Source: Phycisphaerales bacterium (GTDB lineage: Bacteria; Planctomycetota; Phycisphaerae; Phycisphaerales; UBA1924). Taken from it: a stretch of 64,000 nucleotides of DNA. Under the pieces are notes generated by a model. That model ran no database searches and had not been told where the DNA came from. It was given only the letters and a program-made list of their open reading frames with translations. Below, piece after piece: positions 42,808 to 52,767 of this stretch. Location: positions 1-64,000 of the forward strand of contig JAGQON010000001.1 of the NCBI GenBank assembly GCA_020427395.1, in the 5' to 3' direction. The position numbers and the translations under genes were made by a program. Positions within the stretch are counted from its first letter, which is position 1, and each line of letters starts with the position of its first letter.

Positions 42808-43926
42808 ATGCAGAAGTCCGAACGAGGAACCGAGCGCGTGCTGATCGATGATCGCCCGCATATCGCGTTCGTCTTCACGCAGATGTGGCAACTGTTGGTG
42901 GTCATGCTGCTCGCGTGGGGCATGCTTCGCTGGGTGGCCGGCAACAGTGGGCATGCGGTGTATCTGCAGATGAGTTGGGTACCGCTGCTGATCGTTGGCG
43001 TCCGGTTCCTGCTGGGCTTGCTCGATTGGATCGCTCGCAGGCATGTACTCACCGAGACCATGATCGAATCGCGCAGCGGCATCATCCGGCGCATCTCTGT
43101 AGAGGTTCCCCTGCGCCGGGTGCAGCACACCATGCTCGTCCAGCCGCTGGGCGAGCGTGTGATGGGGCTCGGGTCGATCGGGGTAACCACGGCTGGCACG
43201 GGCGGCATCGATCTCGTCTGGCGCGGAGTGGAGAACCCAAGCGAGGTCCTTGGTACCATCAGGGCGCAGGTGCAACGCATGTCATTACACGGCTCCGGAG
43301 TTCAGGTCACCCCCGTCATCGGCATCGTCGGCGGGATCGGAGCGGGCAAGTCCAGCGTCGCCAAAGTCTTCGAGTCGCTGGGTTGCGTTGTGTCGGATTC
43401 TGACGCGAGCGTGCGAGAGATCCTGCGAGACAGGAGCGTGCAACACCAGCTCGTCGAATGGTGGGGCAGGGAGATCATCTCAGCCGACGGCAGCGTGGAC
43501 CGGTCAAGGATCGCCCAACTGGTCTTCGAGTCCGATGCCGAGCGACGAAAACTCGAGGGGCTGATCCATCCGATGGTGCACGATCGACGCCGCGCTTTGG
43601 TCGAGCGGGCCCGCGAATCGGGGGCCCCGGGGGTCATCATTGATGCACCGCTGCTCTTCGAGGCCGGGGTGGACAATGAGTGCGATGCGGTGGTGTATGT
43701 GGATACCCCGCGTGAAATTCGGCTCTCAAGGGTGAAATCGACGCGTGGTTGGGACGAATCAGAGCTCGATCGGCGAGAAAATGCGCAGTTGGGACTTGAA
43801 GAAAAGAGAAAACGATCCGATTATGTAGTGAGCAACTCCGGCTTGCCCGATGAACTTCATGGGCGCGTCGCACGGGTGCTGGCTTCGATCCAGAAGGATC
43901 TGAGAGACCGGCAGTCGAACGGCTGA
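42808..43926 (+). CDS. coaE: Fusion: membrane PH domain (bPH2) with dephospho-CoA kinase
   Basis: 372 residues from ATG 42808 (GGAGCGAG upstream). Residues ~21-41 and ~53-73 are membrane helices, then a bPH2/DUF304 domain (~78-155: EVPLRRVQHTMLVQPLGERV, then GVTTAGTGGIDLVWRGVENP). From ~168 it is a complete CoaE: Walker A GGIGAGKS (175-182), SDSDASVREIL in place of the usual DAD, IIDAPLLFEAG, and the lid Arg region. CoaE phosphorylates dephospho-CoA in the last step of CoA synthesis and is normally soluble and free-standing. An internal ATG at 43279 could give soluble kinase alone. There is no frameshift; the join is in frame. Confidence 0.9.
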   Translation: MQKSERGTERVLIDDRPHIAFVFTQMWQLLVVMLLAWGMLRWVAGNSGHAVYLQMSWVPLLIVGVRFLLGLLDWIARRHVLTETMIESRSGIIRRISVEVPLRRVQHTMLVQPLGERVMGLGSIGVTTAGTGGIDLVWRGVENPSEVLGTIRAQVQRMSLHGSGVQVTPVIGIVGGIGAGKSSVAKVFESLGCVVSDSDASVREILRDRSVQHQLVEWWGREIISADGSVDRSRIAQLVFESDAERRKLEGLIHPMVHDRRRALVERARESGAPGVIIDAPLLFEAGVDNECDAVVYVDTPREIRLSRVKSTRGWDESELDRRENAQLGLEEKRKRSDYVVSNSGLPDELHGRVARVLASIQKDLRDRQSNG

Positions 43927-44204
43927 GTCGAATCGATACACATCAACCCACTGACAACTCGAAGCGATCGACTGGTGCCACTGTGCAGCACCAACGGGCA
44001 CTCTGTTCCGCAAGCATGCGTGAAGCCTACCTGGCCGCTGCGAGTGATGACCGATGCGGGACCTGATCCCACCCTTCCCTCTGAACTGATCTCATTGCTC
44101 GTTTCTGAGCAGTCACACACAAGTGATTCAGCACACTGACTCTCCGGCCATGAGTTGGCACCCCGTCTTCCGGGGTGCCGGGCCGAGTAAAAAAGGACCA
44201 TAAA
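43927..44204 (+). promoter_or_regulatory. rho leader region
   Basis: 278 bases between coaE and rho. It contains a 6-bp hairpin TGGTGC/GCACCA (43973-43993), a 5-bp TGCTC/GAGCA repeat near 44092-44110, and a strong hairpin close to rho listed separately. No gene is seen. rho genes are often autoregulated through their leaders; that is a possibility here, not shown. Confidence 0.45.
44157..44179 (+). promoter_or_regulatory. Strong hairpin 25 bases upstream of rho
   Basis: GGCACCCCG, loop TCTTC, CGGGGTGCC: a perfect 9-bp GC-rich stem. The following sequence is A-rich on this strand, with no U tract, so it is not a standard intrinsic terminator. It lies next to the ribosome site AAAAAAGGA. Confidence 0.6.
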
Positions 44205-45950
44205 ATGGCCAAATCGTCCGAGGTCGTTGAGCAAGAGCCCAAGACCACCAAGAAGAAGCGCACCACCAAGAAAGCGGCCACCACCAAGAAGGCCAGCGCT
44301 GAATCGAGCGTGGAATCCAAGCCCGCCGCCGACTCCAAACCGGCAGCCGAGTCCAAGCAGCCCGCGAGCAAGCCCGAGAAGGCATCCGAAAGCTCCGGCT
44401 CCAGGGGGCAGAGCGATCAGGGTGATTCATCCGGCTCCGGCGGTTCCTTCTCCCACGGGGATGGCGGTCAGGGCTCGTCGCAGAACGACAACAACCGCCG
44501 ACGCAAGCGCAAGAAGCGTCGCGGCTCGAGCAGTGGGAGCGGCGGCGGAGGTGGCAGCGGCGGGGGACGACCCAAGAGTACCTCCAGCGCCTACCCCTCA
44601 CACATCCTGCCCAGCGACGAGCAACTGGAGCGCGAGGCCGAGGAACTCGAACGCATCGTGGCCGCCTCGGGCGGCAAGATGGTTGATGACGGGCTGACCA
44701 TCGCTGACTTCCAGCGGATGGACCACAAAGAGATCCTGTCCATCGCGGACAAGGAGGGGCTCGAGGAGTTCCACCAGCTGCCCAAGCAGGACCTGATCTT
44801 CAAGATCCTCAAGGCCCGGGCTGCCAAGCAGGGCATCATGTTCGGGGAGGGCACCCTCCAGATCATGTCCGACGGCTTCGGTTTCCTCCGCAGCCCGGAG
44901 ATGAGCTACCTGCCCGGCCCCGATGACATCTATGTCTCACCCAGCCAGATCCGACGCTTCGGGCTGCGGCGCGGCATGACCGTCCGCGGTGCGATCCGCC
45001 CGCCCAAGGAAAGCGAACGCTACTTCGCCCTGCTCAAGGTCGAGAAGATCAACGGCAAGGACCCGAGCGTCGTGCACGACCTGGTCAACTTCGAGGATCT
45101 GGTGCCCATGCACCCCGAGAAGCGACTGCTGCTCGAGACGTCTCCCGACTCGATCGAGATGCGCATCATGGACCTCGTCTCGCCCATCGGCATGGGCCAG
45201 CGTGCCCTGATCGTCGCCCCGCCCCGCACGGGCAAGACCGTGCTGATGCAGAAGATGACCAAGGCGATCAACGAGAACTACCCCGATGTCAAGGTCATCG
45301 TGCTGCTTGTGGACGAGCGTCCCGAGGAGGTCACGGACTTCAAGCGCAATGTCGGCAAGGATGTCGAGGTTGTGGCCAGCACCTTCGACGAGCAGTCGGG
45401 CCGCCATGTCGCCGTCGCCGAGATGGTGATCGAGAAGGCCCGGCGTATGGTCGAGTTCGGCGAGGATGTCGTCATCCTGCTCGATTCGATCACCCGCCTG
45501 GCCCGCGCCTACAACAGCGAGATCCCGCACTCGGGCAAGATCATGTCCGGCGGTCTGGATTCCAACGCCCTGCAGCGCCCCAAGAAGTTCTTCGGTGCCG
45601 CTCGCGCCATCGAGGGCGGGGGCTCGCTGACCATCATCGGCACGGCCCTCGTCGATACCGGGTCCAAGATGGACGAGGTCATCTTCGAGGAGTTCAAGGG
45701 CACGGGCAACTCTGAGCTGCATCTCGACCGTCGATTGGTCGAGAAGCGGATCTACCCCGCGATCGATGTGGCCGCCTCGGGCACCCGGCGCGAAGAGCTG
45801 CTCATGGACCCCAAGGAGCTGGAGCTGGTCTACCGCCTGCGCAAGGTTCTCGCGGACATGAACGTGGTCGAGGCTATGGAGCTGCTCAAGAGCCGATTGG
45901 GCAAGCACAAGACCAACGCCGAGTTCCTGATCTCGATGGCCATGGGCTAA
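44205..45950 (+). CDS. rho: Transcription termination factor Rho with disordered N-terminal extension
   Basis: 581 residues from ATG 44205 (AAAAAAGGA seven bases upstream). Residues 1-~125 are low complexity: Lys/Thr-rich, then Ser/Glu/Pro, then Ser/Gly with a basic patch [12 protein letters not shown] and a Gly run. The canonical protein follows: Rho N-domain ([19 protein letters not shown]), cold-shock RNA-binding domain ([20 protein letters not shown]), Walker A APPRTGKT, Walker [17 protein letters not shown] and the R-loop [11 protein letters not shown]. All catalytic parts are intact. Such extensions add RNA binding or condensate formation in other phyla. A GTG-start membrane gene follows after three bases. 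Confidence 0.96.
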   Translation: MAKSSEVVEQEPKTTKKKRTTKKAATTKKASAESSVESKPAADSKPAAESKQPASKPEKASESSGSRGQSDQGDSSGSGGSFSHGDGGQGSSQNDNNRRRKRKKRRGSSSGSGGGGGSGGGRPKSTSSAYPSHILPSDEQLEREAEELERIVAASGGKMVDDGLTIADFQRMDHKEILSIADKEGLEEFHQLPKQDLIFKILKARAAKQGIMFGEGTLQIMSDGFGFLRSPEMSYLPGPDDIYVSPSQIRRFGLRRGMTVRGAIRPPKESERYFALLKVEKINGKDPSVVHDLVNFEDLVPMHPEKRLLLETSPDSIEMRIMDLVSPIGMGQRALIVAPPRTGKTVLMQKMTKAINENYPDVKVIVLLVDERPEEVTDFKRNVGKDVEVVASTFDEQSGRHVAVAEMVIEKARRMVEFGEDVVILLDSITRLARAYNSEIPHSGKIMSGGLDSNALQRPKKFFGAARAIEGGGSLTIIGTALVDTGSKMDEVIFEEFKGTGNSELHLDRRLVEKRIYPAIDVAASGTRREELLMDPKELELVYRLRKVLADMNVVEAMELLKSRLGKHKTNAEFLISMAMG

Positions 45951-45953
45951 TCC

Positions 45954-46268
45954 GTGACTCAGCGTCGTTGGCTGAGCCTGGTGCTGATCGCACTGTTCGC
46001 GGGTGCCTGGAGCGTCTCCCTTGGCGTGCTCGGGCTGTGGTTCATGATGGGGCAGCATGCGGGTCTGCTGAGCAATCGCTGGGTTTCAGGCAGCGCCGGG
46101 CTGGTCTCGATCGGGGCGGCCCAGCTGGTGTTCCTCGCGTGTGTTGCGGATCGGTTCTTCCCAAGCACGCACGAGCGGGTGCGTCGGGCGATGCAAACGC
46201 TGAATCTGGCGACCCTTGCCCTCGGCTCGGGCGTACTCATCACGGCCTCGCTTATCGCGAGCGTATGA
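45954..46268 (+). CDS. Small membrane protein, unknown function
   Basis: 104 residues from GTG 45954, three bases after the rho stop. Three hydrophobic helices are visible (~7-30, ~45-66, ~82-103), separated by short polar loops, with the sequence RFFPSTHERVRRAMQ between the second and third. No family is recognised. Proximity suggests co-transcription with rho. Confidence 0.6.
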   Translation: MTQRRWLSLVLIALFAGAWSVSLGVLGLWFMMGQHAGLLSNRWVSGSAGLVSIGAAQLVFLACVADRFFPSTHERVRRAMQTLNLATLALGSGVLITASLIASV

Positions 46269-46328
46269 TGCCCTTCAGCGTGTATAGTGAATAAGTCCGA
46301 TACTCGCTCCGCAGGAACCGAACTACTC

Positions 46329-48953
46329 ATGACCACGACCATCCGCTCGGCGATCACGCTTGCACTGTTCTCTGGGACGATCTGCGTCCCCGCGTTGGGC
46401 ATGCAGCCCGAGGCCGCGGAGCCATCACCCACGGTTTCGCGCGCGGTCATTGATTCCGATTCATCGTCCGATCGCACACGCGTGTCGCTCATTCAGGATC
46501 TGCCGTGGCTAGTGCGTCGTGCCGCGATTCTCGATCTTCGCCTGCACGAGTCGCCGGCACCGATCGACTACGAGTTGACGGCCAACCTGCTCTCGATCGC
46601 TTCGGACCTGGACCCGACCAACGCCGAGTATGCCCGCGACATGGCACAGGCCAGTTGGCTCGCGGGCGATCAGTCGCTCATGCTCGAGGCGACACGGCGG
46701 GTGATCAAGATCGATCCGAAGGACAGCGTCGCCCAGCTCCGCCTCATCAGCGCCAAGATCAATGAGAAGCAGACGCTCGAAGAACGCAAGGCCCTCTACG
46801 ACCGGTTCCTGAGCGATGCGGGCAAGTCCATCGACCCCAGCGTCCGTTCGCGTCTTGCGCTCGACGCGGCGCTGCTGGAGCGCGAGGCGGGTAACACCAC
46901 GGGGTTCATCGAACGCCTGCATCAGGCGACCCGCCTTGATGTCTCCAACAAATCCGCCGCATCTCTGGCGGCCCAGTTCTACGCGTCAGAGAGTTCAAAT
47001 CTCGCTACGACACTCGATTACCAGCTCCGCCTGCTCTACGCCGACCCGCTCGATGCGAATGTTCATTTGTCGATCGCCCGAAAGCTCGCCCGAGAAGGCG
47101 CATTGCGTGCGGCCAAGCGCTATCTCGACAACGCGTATGAGCTCTTCAAGCTCGAGACCGGTCGGTCGCCGGAGGATATCGAGGAGATTCGGATCGCGAT
47201 CGATTGGCAGGTGGACGGTGCCGATGCGCCCATCGGGCGTCTCAACGCCATGCTCAACGATCAACGCATCGCGGCTCAGTCGCAGATCGAAGCGTTCGAG
47301 CTTCAGCAACTCCCGACTGACGATCTCACCCGCCCCGAGGAGATCCGCTACACGCTTGGGGTGGATCGGCTCCGCCTCCTTGCGGCACAGGCCGAGGGCG
47401 ATGCTGAGCAGGTGCGCTCGGTGCTCGACGATATCGAGAAGACGATCAACGATGAGCTGATCCAGTATGCTCAGATGTCGCAAGCCCCCGGCGCGGATGT
47501 CAACACGCTCTTCAGTTATGTGGTCCAGCGCTTGGCCGAACTGCAGACTATGCGTGCGATTGTGGGGCTCGATTCGGAGAAGATCCGCAGCGATATCAAG
47601 GAGATCAAGGAGAAGCAGCCGGGGCTCGCCGCTCGCTTGGGCAGCATCGAATCCATGGCGCTCTTCGCCGAGGGGCAATACGAAGAGTCACTGAAAGCCG
47701 CGGAAAAGTATCAGGGTACCCCCGTGGTCGAGATTGTCCGGGCCCAGTGTCTCGAGAAGCTCGGGCGAACGGACGAGGCGATCGAGCTCTACCTGCGTCT
47801 GGCGCACAGCAACGCGACCAACGGCTACGGCGCATTCTCCCACACCCGCCTGCTGCAGCTCGGCGCTGGCGACCGAGTGCTTACCGAGGTTGGGCGCGAG
47901 ATGACCCAGATTGCCGAGCGTGCCCCGTTCTGGATCGAGGAGATGATCAATCGCCCCTCATCGTTCCAGTACCTATCCGTTACACAGGATAAGCGGGTTT
48001 ACAGCGAGGCCGACCGACCGATCCTCACGATCAAGCTCCAGAACACCGCACCGATTCCGCTCGCGGTCGGCCCGAACGCACCGATCAGTTCGCGTCTCCT
48101 CATTGAGCCCGTCGGTGTCGCGACACCGCAGAACGGCTTCGTGGGTGATCCACGCGCCAACATCGTCCAGCTCGACACACGCCTGCGGCTCATGCCTCGT
48201 GAAGCGATCGAGATTCAGATTGTTGGCGATTCGGTCAACACGGACTGGCTGATCGAGCAGCAGCCAAGCCTGTCCATCCGCCAGCGATGGCGCCTTATCC
48301 AGGGATTCACGCCGCGGCTTTCCGATCAGATGGCCAACAGGAGCGTCCACTCGCCGGACTCGAGCGTGTTCGGGTTGGTGAAATCCCCGCTCGGGCTGAC
48401 CGCGGAGACCAAGGTCGTGCAGCGTCTCGGGCTCACGGTGTACCGATCAGAGCCGGGCGAGCTGATCGCGATGCTCGAATCGGGCGATCCTGATACCCGT
48501 CGCAGGGCGCTCTCGGCCATCAGCGCTCGATTCCTCAACGCCCAGCCCGAAACACAGTTCGATCAGGCCTCGGTGACGAGGATCATCGAGGCCATCAACA
48601 CGCTTTATACCAACGCGAGCAACGAGACACGGGCGGCGATGCTGCTGACCCTGCCTCAGCGACATCAGGTGCCGGCCATGATGGCATTCGATGATCATGT
48701 CGCCTCATCGTTGCTTAGTGAAGCGCTGATCGATTCGAGCGTCAATCCGCTCGTGCTCGCATGCGCCCTGCTCACACGGACCGACGATCCCGATTCTCCG
48801 ATCTTCGAAACCATCGAACATGCAAACGATGTGCGGGTTGCCCGCATCAGCGAGATCGTGCGGGTGCGGCTGCGTGAGGGAATCCCACTCATCGGGACGC
48901 TGGGGCCCGGTGTCGAAGCCATGACCCCGACCTTCGACGGGCTTGACTACTGA
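46329..48953 (+). CDS. Large exported protein with TPR-like helical repeats
   Basis: 874 residues from ATG 46329, chosen over GTG 46287 because a signal peptide (ending ALG-M) then starts at once, with CAGGAA upstream. Residues ~60-560 are helical with TPR-like units, for instance DLDPTNAEYARDMAQASWLA, DPKDSVAQLRLISAKINEK and EKLGRTDEAIELYLRLAH. A beta-rich part follows (~600-720, from RPILTIKLQNTAPIPLAVGP) resembling an Ig-like sandwich, then a helical end with HEAT-like spacing. No enzymatic site. Likely a periplasmic assembly or scaffold protein; no functional partner is evident nearby. Confidence 0.65.
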   Translation: MTTTIRSAITLALFSGTICVPALGMQPEAAEPSPTVSRAVIDSDSSSDRTRVSLIQDLPWLVRRAAILDLRLHESPAPIDYELTANLLSIASDLDPTNAEYARDMAQASWLAGDQSLMLEATRRVIKIDPKDSVAQLRLISAKINEKQTLEERKALYDRFLSDAGKSIDPSVRSRLALDAALLEREAGNTTGFIERLHQATRLDVSNKSAASLAAQFYASESSNLATTLDYQLRLLYADPLDANVHLSIARKLAREGALRAAKRYLDNAYELFKLETGRSPEDIEEIRIAIDWQVDGADAPIGRLNAMLNDQRIAAQSQIEAFELQQLPTDDLTRPEEIRYTLGVDRLRLLAAQAEGDAEQVRSVLDDIEKTINDELIQYAQMSQAPGADVNTLFSYVVQRLAELQTMRAIVGLDSEKIRSDIKEIKEKQPGLAARLGSIESMALFAEGQYEESLKAAEKYQGTPVVEIVRAQCLEKLGRTDEAIELYLRLAHSNATNGYGAFSHTRLLQLGAGDRVLTEVGREMTQIAERAPFWIEEMINRPSSFQYLSVTQDKRVYSEADRPILTIKLQNTAPIPLAVGPNAPISSRLLIEPVGVATPQNGFVGDPRANIVQLDTRLRLMPREAIEIQIVGDSVNTDWLIEQQPSLSIRQRWRLIQGFTPRLSDQMANRSVHSPDSSVFGLVKSPLGLTAETKVVQRLGLTVYRSEPGELIAMLESGDPDTRRRALSAISARFLNAQPETQFDQASVTRIIEAINTLYTNASNETRAAMLLTLPQRHQVPAMMAFDDHVASSLLSEALIDSSVNPLVLACALLTRTDDPDSPIFETIEHANDVRVARISEIVRVRLREGIPLIGTLGPGVEAMTPTFDGLDY

Positions 48954-48966
48954 TCAGGGCACTGCG

Positions 48967-49977
48967 ATGAATGACTCCGAGCCCCCGACCCCACGACGGC
49001 GATCGACGACACGACGCGTCGGGTTCGTGCTCGGCATTGCCCTGCTCTGCGCCGCGGCCGTCTACCTCATCGCAGATCCGAGTGAGCTGCGCGCTTTCTC
49101 AGATCGGATCGCGCACGCGCCGGCGTGGGCGATCGTGCTTGTGCTCATCGGCCCGCTGCTCAACTGGGTCTTCGTATCGCAGTGCCTCTGGGCGCTCAAC
49201 CGCCGACACGGTGAGATCGCGCGAACCGAGATGCTCGCGCTGGTTGGCAGCGCGTGGCTGCTCAATCATCTCCCCATGCGGCCAGGGCTTGTCGGACGGA
49301 TCGGTTATCACGCCAAGGTCAACCGCATCCGGGTCCGAGACGCCGTGGAGGCGAGTGTCTGGTCGCTGGTACACGCGATCATCGCCAACCTCATCGGACT
49401 CGGGCTTGCACTGCTGCTCTCCCCCGAGATCGGCATCGCACGCCTGGCACTCATCCTGAGTTCGCCCCTGGCCGCGATGCTCCTGCTCTCAGTCCTCGCC
49501 GAAACAAAGAGTGACCAGCTGGGGCTCATGATGCGAGCGCTCATGTGGCGCTATGCCGACCTGCTCGTGTGGATGCTGCGCTACGCGGCCGCGTTTGCCA
49601 TGCTGGGTGTGCAGATCACACCGGTCCAGATCGCGCTGATCACTGCCGTTTCACAAGCCGCCCAGGTCATCCCCATCACCGGCGGCGGGCTGGGCTTCAG
49701 GGAGTGGGGGGTCGGGCTGGCGGCCACCATGTCCAAGGGCACCGCCGCGATCGACATGCGCACCGCCGTGGGTGCCGATGTGATCAACCGTATCGCCGAG
49801 ACCATCATCGTGATCCCGCTGGGGCTGATCTGCACCACGATCGTCACCCGCCGATTCAAAACCGCCATGGACACAAGGCGTGAGGAGCAGGCTTCGATGG
49901 GGCCGGTTTTACCCGAAGGCGAGGCGGTACGCCATGCCCAGGAGGAGCACCAGGGCGGGCATCCCGGCGAGCAGTAG
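48967..49977 (+). CDS. UPF0104 / lysylphosphatidylglycerol-synthase-type membrane protein
   Basis: 336 residues from ATG 48967 (TTG 48943 overlaps the previous gene). About seven or eight membrane helices lie between ~18 and 300. Family markers are the conserved NHLPMRPGLVGRIGYHAKVN and ITGGGLGFREWGVGLAA segments, as in the flippase half of MprF and the AglD family. No aminoacyltransferase domain is attached. The last ~23 residues are polar and are read from DNA that also encodes, on the other strand, the end of the GldF-GldG fusion (69-base overlap). Confidence 0.8.
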   Translation: MNDSEPPTPRRRSTTRRVGFVLGIALLCAAAVYLIADPSELRAFSDRIAHAPAWAIVLVLIGPLLNWVFVSQCLWALNRRHGEIARTEMLALVGSAWLLNHLPMRPGLVGRIGYHAKVNRIRVRDAVEASVWSLVHAIIANLIGLGLALLLSPEIGIARLALILSSPLAAMLLLSVLAETKSDQLGLMMRALMWRYADLLVWMLRYAAAFAMLGVQITPVQIALITAVSQAAQVIPITGGGLGFREWGVGLAATMSKGTAAIDMRTAVGADVINRIAETIIVIPLGLICTTIVTRRFKTAMDTRREEQASMGPVLPEGEAVRHAQEEHQGGHPGEQ

Positions 49978-52767
49978 CCAGCGGATTACGGACTGCTGCC
50001 TGATGTCGAGGGTCTTGATGGTCGCGATGGGTCGGGCCTCGCTCCCGGTTCCGATCAGGTCGTCCATACCAGCAAGCCACGCGATCGACGAATCGAACAG
50101 GGCCGAGTTGCCAGCCCATTGCTGCATCACACGACCATCGATGACCTGCGCCTGCCCCGTGAAGATCGCGTCTCCGCTCCAGCCGTTGGAGCCGATGACC
50201 ACGAGCCGTTGCTGTGTGCCCGCCCATTCACGCTGCGCGGCTGCGGCGAGCACCCATTCATCACGCCGCACATCGTCTCGATCGTTGAACTCGGGCTGGT
50301 TGGGCATGGTTTGGCGTGACTGGGCCGGGCGGCGCCAGAGCGAAAGCCAGCCGCTCTCACCCCAGAGCTCATCGCTGCCAGCCAGAGTCATCAGCGGACT
50401 ATTCGTGACACCTTCGCGGGCTTCGATCTGCAACGGAACTGCCCAGGTCAGCACTGTGCTCAGCCCCTCGATCGTGCCCGCGATCGGGTGCGGGGTGTCC
50501 TCGCCCGACATCTGAGGCACGAACGCGGTGAACGGATCGGCAATCCGTCCGATGGGGCCCATGCGTTCTCGCATCAACGGGTGACCGGTGTCGGGAAGAA
50601 TGCCGAACGCTTCGACCGCGCTGGCGAGCGGGTCGGGCCGCCCGGCGCTGGGGAAGATTGACGGGCTCAGCGAGACAACCAGATTCTCGCCAGAACGCAG
50701 GAGTCGCTGGACCGTCTCGCCAAGTGCCTCAGCACGCTTGGCACCGCTGAGCCCGCTCTGCGTGCTCTGGGTTGTAGAGTCCGGTGCGATCACAAAGTAC
50801 ACCCTCGGGCGATTGCCTAGCGGATCGACAACATCGAGCCCAGGGACGGAGGTCTGCTCAAGGGCCGCCCACTCAACCGAGTCGATGCCGCGATCACGCA
50901 GCTCGTTCACGGTCTGTGTGTAGAGCTGGCTTGCTCCGAGCAGTTCGCCGGGCTGACCAGAGTGCACGAAGACAAGCACGGGCTGGGCCGGAGCGACGAG
51001 GCGAGCAATGGCGCTGGCGATCAGTTCCTGCGCACGCGGACCGATATACCCCATCGCTGAGATGCCCGAATCGTCCAGTGCCTGGCTAGAGACAAGCAAC
51101 GCATCCAGATCGACCGCGGCCACGCCCTGTTCGGGCGGGCCGATGATCAGCATGGTCTCGCCGGTCTTCAGCGCCCGATCCACGCGCACCGCGTCTACGC
51201 GCGGCATGCGAACCACGCGATCGAGTGTCTGGGCGATCGAGTCGCGCAGCGCTTCGGTCTGCTGCACGATCGGTCTGGCCACGGTCCGCGGCCCCGATTC
51301 CAGTTCTTCGGCGTTCGAAAACGCCTCAAGCTGGGACGCGAGATCGTCGAGCTGTGTGACGACCTGCGTGAGCGACTGGGCGACGGGACCGGCGGCGGTA
51401 TCGAATGGGAAGAGCTCATCGCTCGCGCGATCCCCGTTGAGGATGGGGGCGATGGCGTCGAGGAGCTTCTCGCCCTCGCTGGCCAGCGTCTGAGCCGCGA
51501 TCCGCACGATGGCGCCGCGCTGCTCGAACACCGCCCGGTTGTTCACATTGGTCTGTGTGGTGGCGGGGATGGCTTCTCGCAGGCGAGCAAGCGATTCGCT
51601 GAGGGTGTTCATCTGCATCGCGACCTGCTGCATCCGCTGGGCCGCGCTGCGGAAGGTTTCCAGGTTGGCATCAATTACGCCGCGTTCCTGGGCCGCGAGG
51701 TCGCTGATCAGGCGTCTGCTCTCCTTGATCGCATCGGCCTGGTCGAGATCGATGAAGCTGGTCTCGATCAGTTCGCTGGATTGGTCATAGTTTTCCAGCA
51801 CATCGCGAACGATGTCCAGCGTGAGTTGGTCGTTGATGTTTGATCGAGAGACCGCCAGCACGATCTTGGTGGGTGAGTCCAGTCGCTCCACGATGCGTTT
51901 GGCACGGTCCGAGAGCTTGTGGGCGCTGGTCGAGGTCACATCGAACCGCTCGTGGTGCAGGCTGGTGATGTAGCCCGCGAAGCCCGCGGCCGCGCAAGTC
52001 ACCAGTACGAATACGATCGTGGTTGCCAGCGTGTAGGCACGCGGGCGACCGAGGCGTTTGATCTCCAGCGTGCCGGCGCTGAGCACCAGCATCCAGGCGC
52101 TCCCGATCAGGAAAAACGCGATCGTTGAGGTATCGATCACGCCCTTGGCCAGTTCGCCCACGCGGCTGGTGATCGAGATCGAACGCAGCACTCCCGCCCA
52201 GAACACGCCGAGCTGGGCGATGATGACATCCGTGAGCACCATGAGCAGGATCAGTGACATGACGGTGCCCAGAAAGGCCAGGGTCTGCGATGCTGTCAGC
52301 GAGGACGCCAGCATGCCGATCGCCAAATAAAGCATCCCCACGAGCACCAGCATGAGGTACCCCGCGCCAATCGGTCCCCAGTCCGGGGTGGGCTCGGAGA
52401 CCATCATCAGCACCAGCGGGTACACCAGCGACGGCACCAGCATGAGCACCAGGTACCCGACCGAACCGAGGTACTTGCCCAGCGTGACCGACCAATCGCC
52501 CGCGGGGGCTGTTCGCAACGATTCGAAGCTGCCGGAACGGTACTCCTCGCTCATCAGACGCATGGAGATCGCCGGGGCGATGGGGATCAGCAGCCAGCCG
52601 GAGTACATAAAGAAGTACCGCAGCGTGCCCGGCTGCCCGGGAAGCAGCGTCGTGTTGACGAACAGCACCCCGGTCAGGAACGCGAAAAGCGCGATGATAA
52701 TCCAGCCCGCCGGGACCCGGAACATCGAGCTGAGCTCACGCTGGGCGATCGTGATGGTCCGCCTCAT
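49909..52767 (-). CDS. Gld-type ABC transporter permease fused to GldG-like domain
   Basis: 952 residues. Residues ~1-250 are an ABC-2 permease with six helices (as in GldF: LMSEEYRSGSFESLRTAP between helices). After a seventh helix (~255-277) comes a long periplasmic GldG-like domain (~280-900) with LSDRAKRIVERLDSPTKIV at the start and VYFVIAPDST in the middle, ending in one membrane helix (~930-948). GldF and GldG are usually separate proteins; here they are one chain. The role in non-gliding bacteria is unknown. It overlaps its ATPase gene by four bases and the UPF0104 gene by 69 bases, tail to tail. Confidence 0.85.
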   Translation of the reverse strand: MRRTITIAQRELSSMFRVPAGWIIIALFAFLTGVLFVNTTLLPGQPGTLRYFFMYSGWLLIPIAPAISMRLMSEEYRSGSFESLRTAPAGDWSVTLGKYLGSVGYLVLMLVPSLVYPLVLMMVSEPTPDWGPIGAGYLMLVLVGMLYLAIGMLASSLTASQTLAFLGTVMSLILLMVLTDVIIAQLGVFWAGVLRSISITSRVGELAKGVIDTSTIAFFLIGSAWMLVLSAGTLEIKRLGRPRAYTLATTIVFVLVTCAAAGFAGYITSLHHERFDVTSTSAHKLSDRAKRIVERLDSPTKIVLAVSRSNINDQLTLDIVRDVLENYDQSSELIETSFIDLDQADAIKESRRLISDLAAQERGVIDANLETFRSAAQRMQQVAMQMNTLSESLARLREAIPATTQTNVNNRAVFEQRGAIVRIAAQTLASEGEKLLDAIAPILNGDRASDELFPFDTAAGPVAQSLTQVVTQLDDLASQLEAFSNAEELESGPRTVARPIVQQTEALRDSIAQTLDRVVRMPRVDAVRVDRALKTGETMLIIGPPEQGVAAVDLDALLVSSQALDDSGISAMGYIGPRAQELIASAIARLVAPAQPVLVFVHSGQPGELLGASQLYTQTVNELRDRGIDSVEWAALEQTSVPGLDVVDPLGNRPRVYFVIAPDSTTQSTQSGLSGAKRAEALGETVQRLLRSGENLVVSLSPSIFPSAGRPDPLASAVEAFGILPDTGHPLMRERMGPIGRIADPFTAFVPQMSGEDTPHPIAGTIEGLSTVLTWAVPLQIEAREGVTNSPLMTLAGSDELWGESGWLSLWRRPAQSRQTMPNQPEFNDRDDVRRDEWVLAAAAQREWAGTQQRLVVIGSNGWSGDAIFTGQAQVIDGRVMQQWAGNSALFDSSIAWLAGMDDLIGTGSEARPIATIKTLDIRQQSVIRWLLLAGMPALVLLLGMAYRLAFG

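Noticed and set aside
44157..44190. The rho-proximal hairpin as an intrinsic terminator of coaE
   Set aside because: The stem is strong but the following bases are GGGCCGAGTAAAAAAG, with no U tract on the coding strand; listed as a leader structure instead.
44937..46058. A 373-codon open frame opposite rho
   Set aside because: Antisense to the most conserved part of Rho; no family features.
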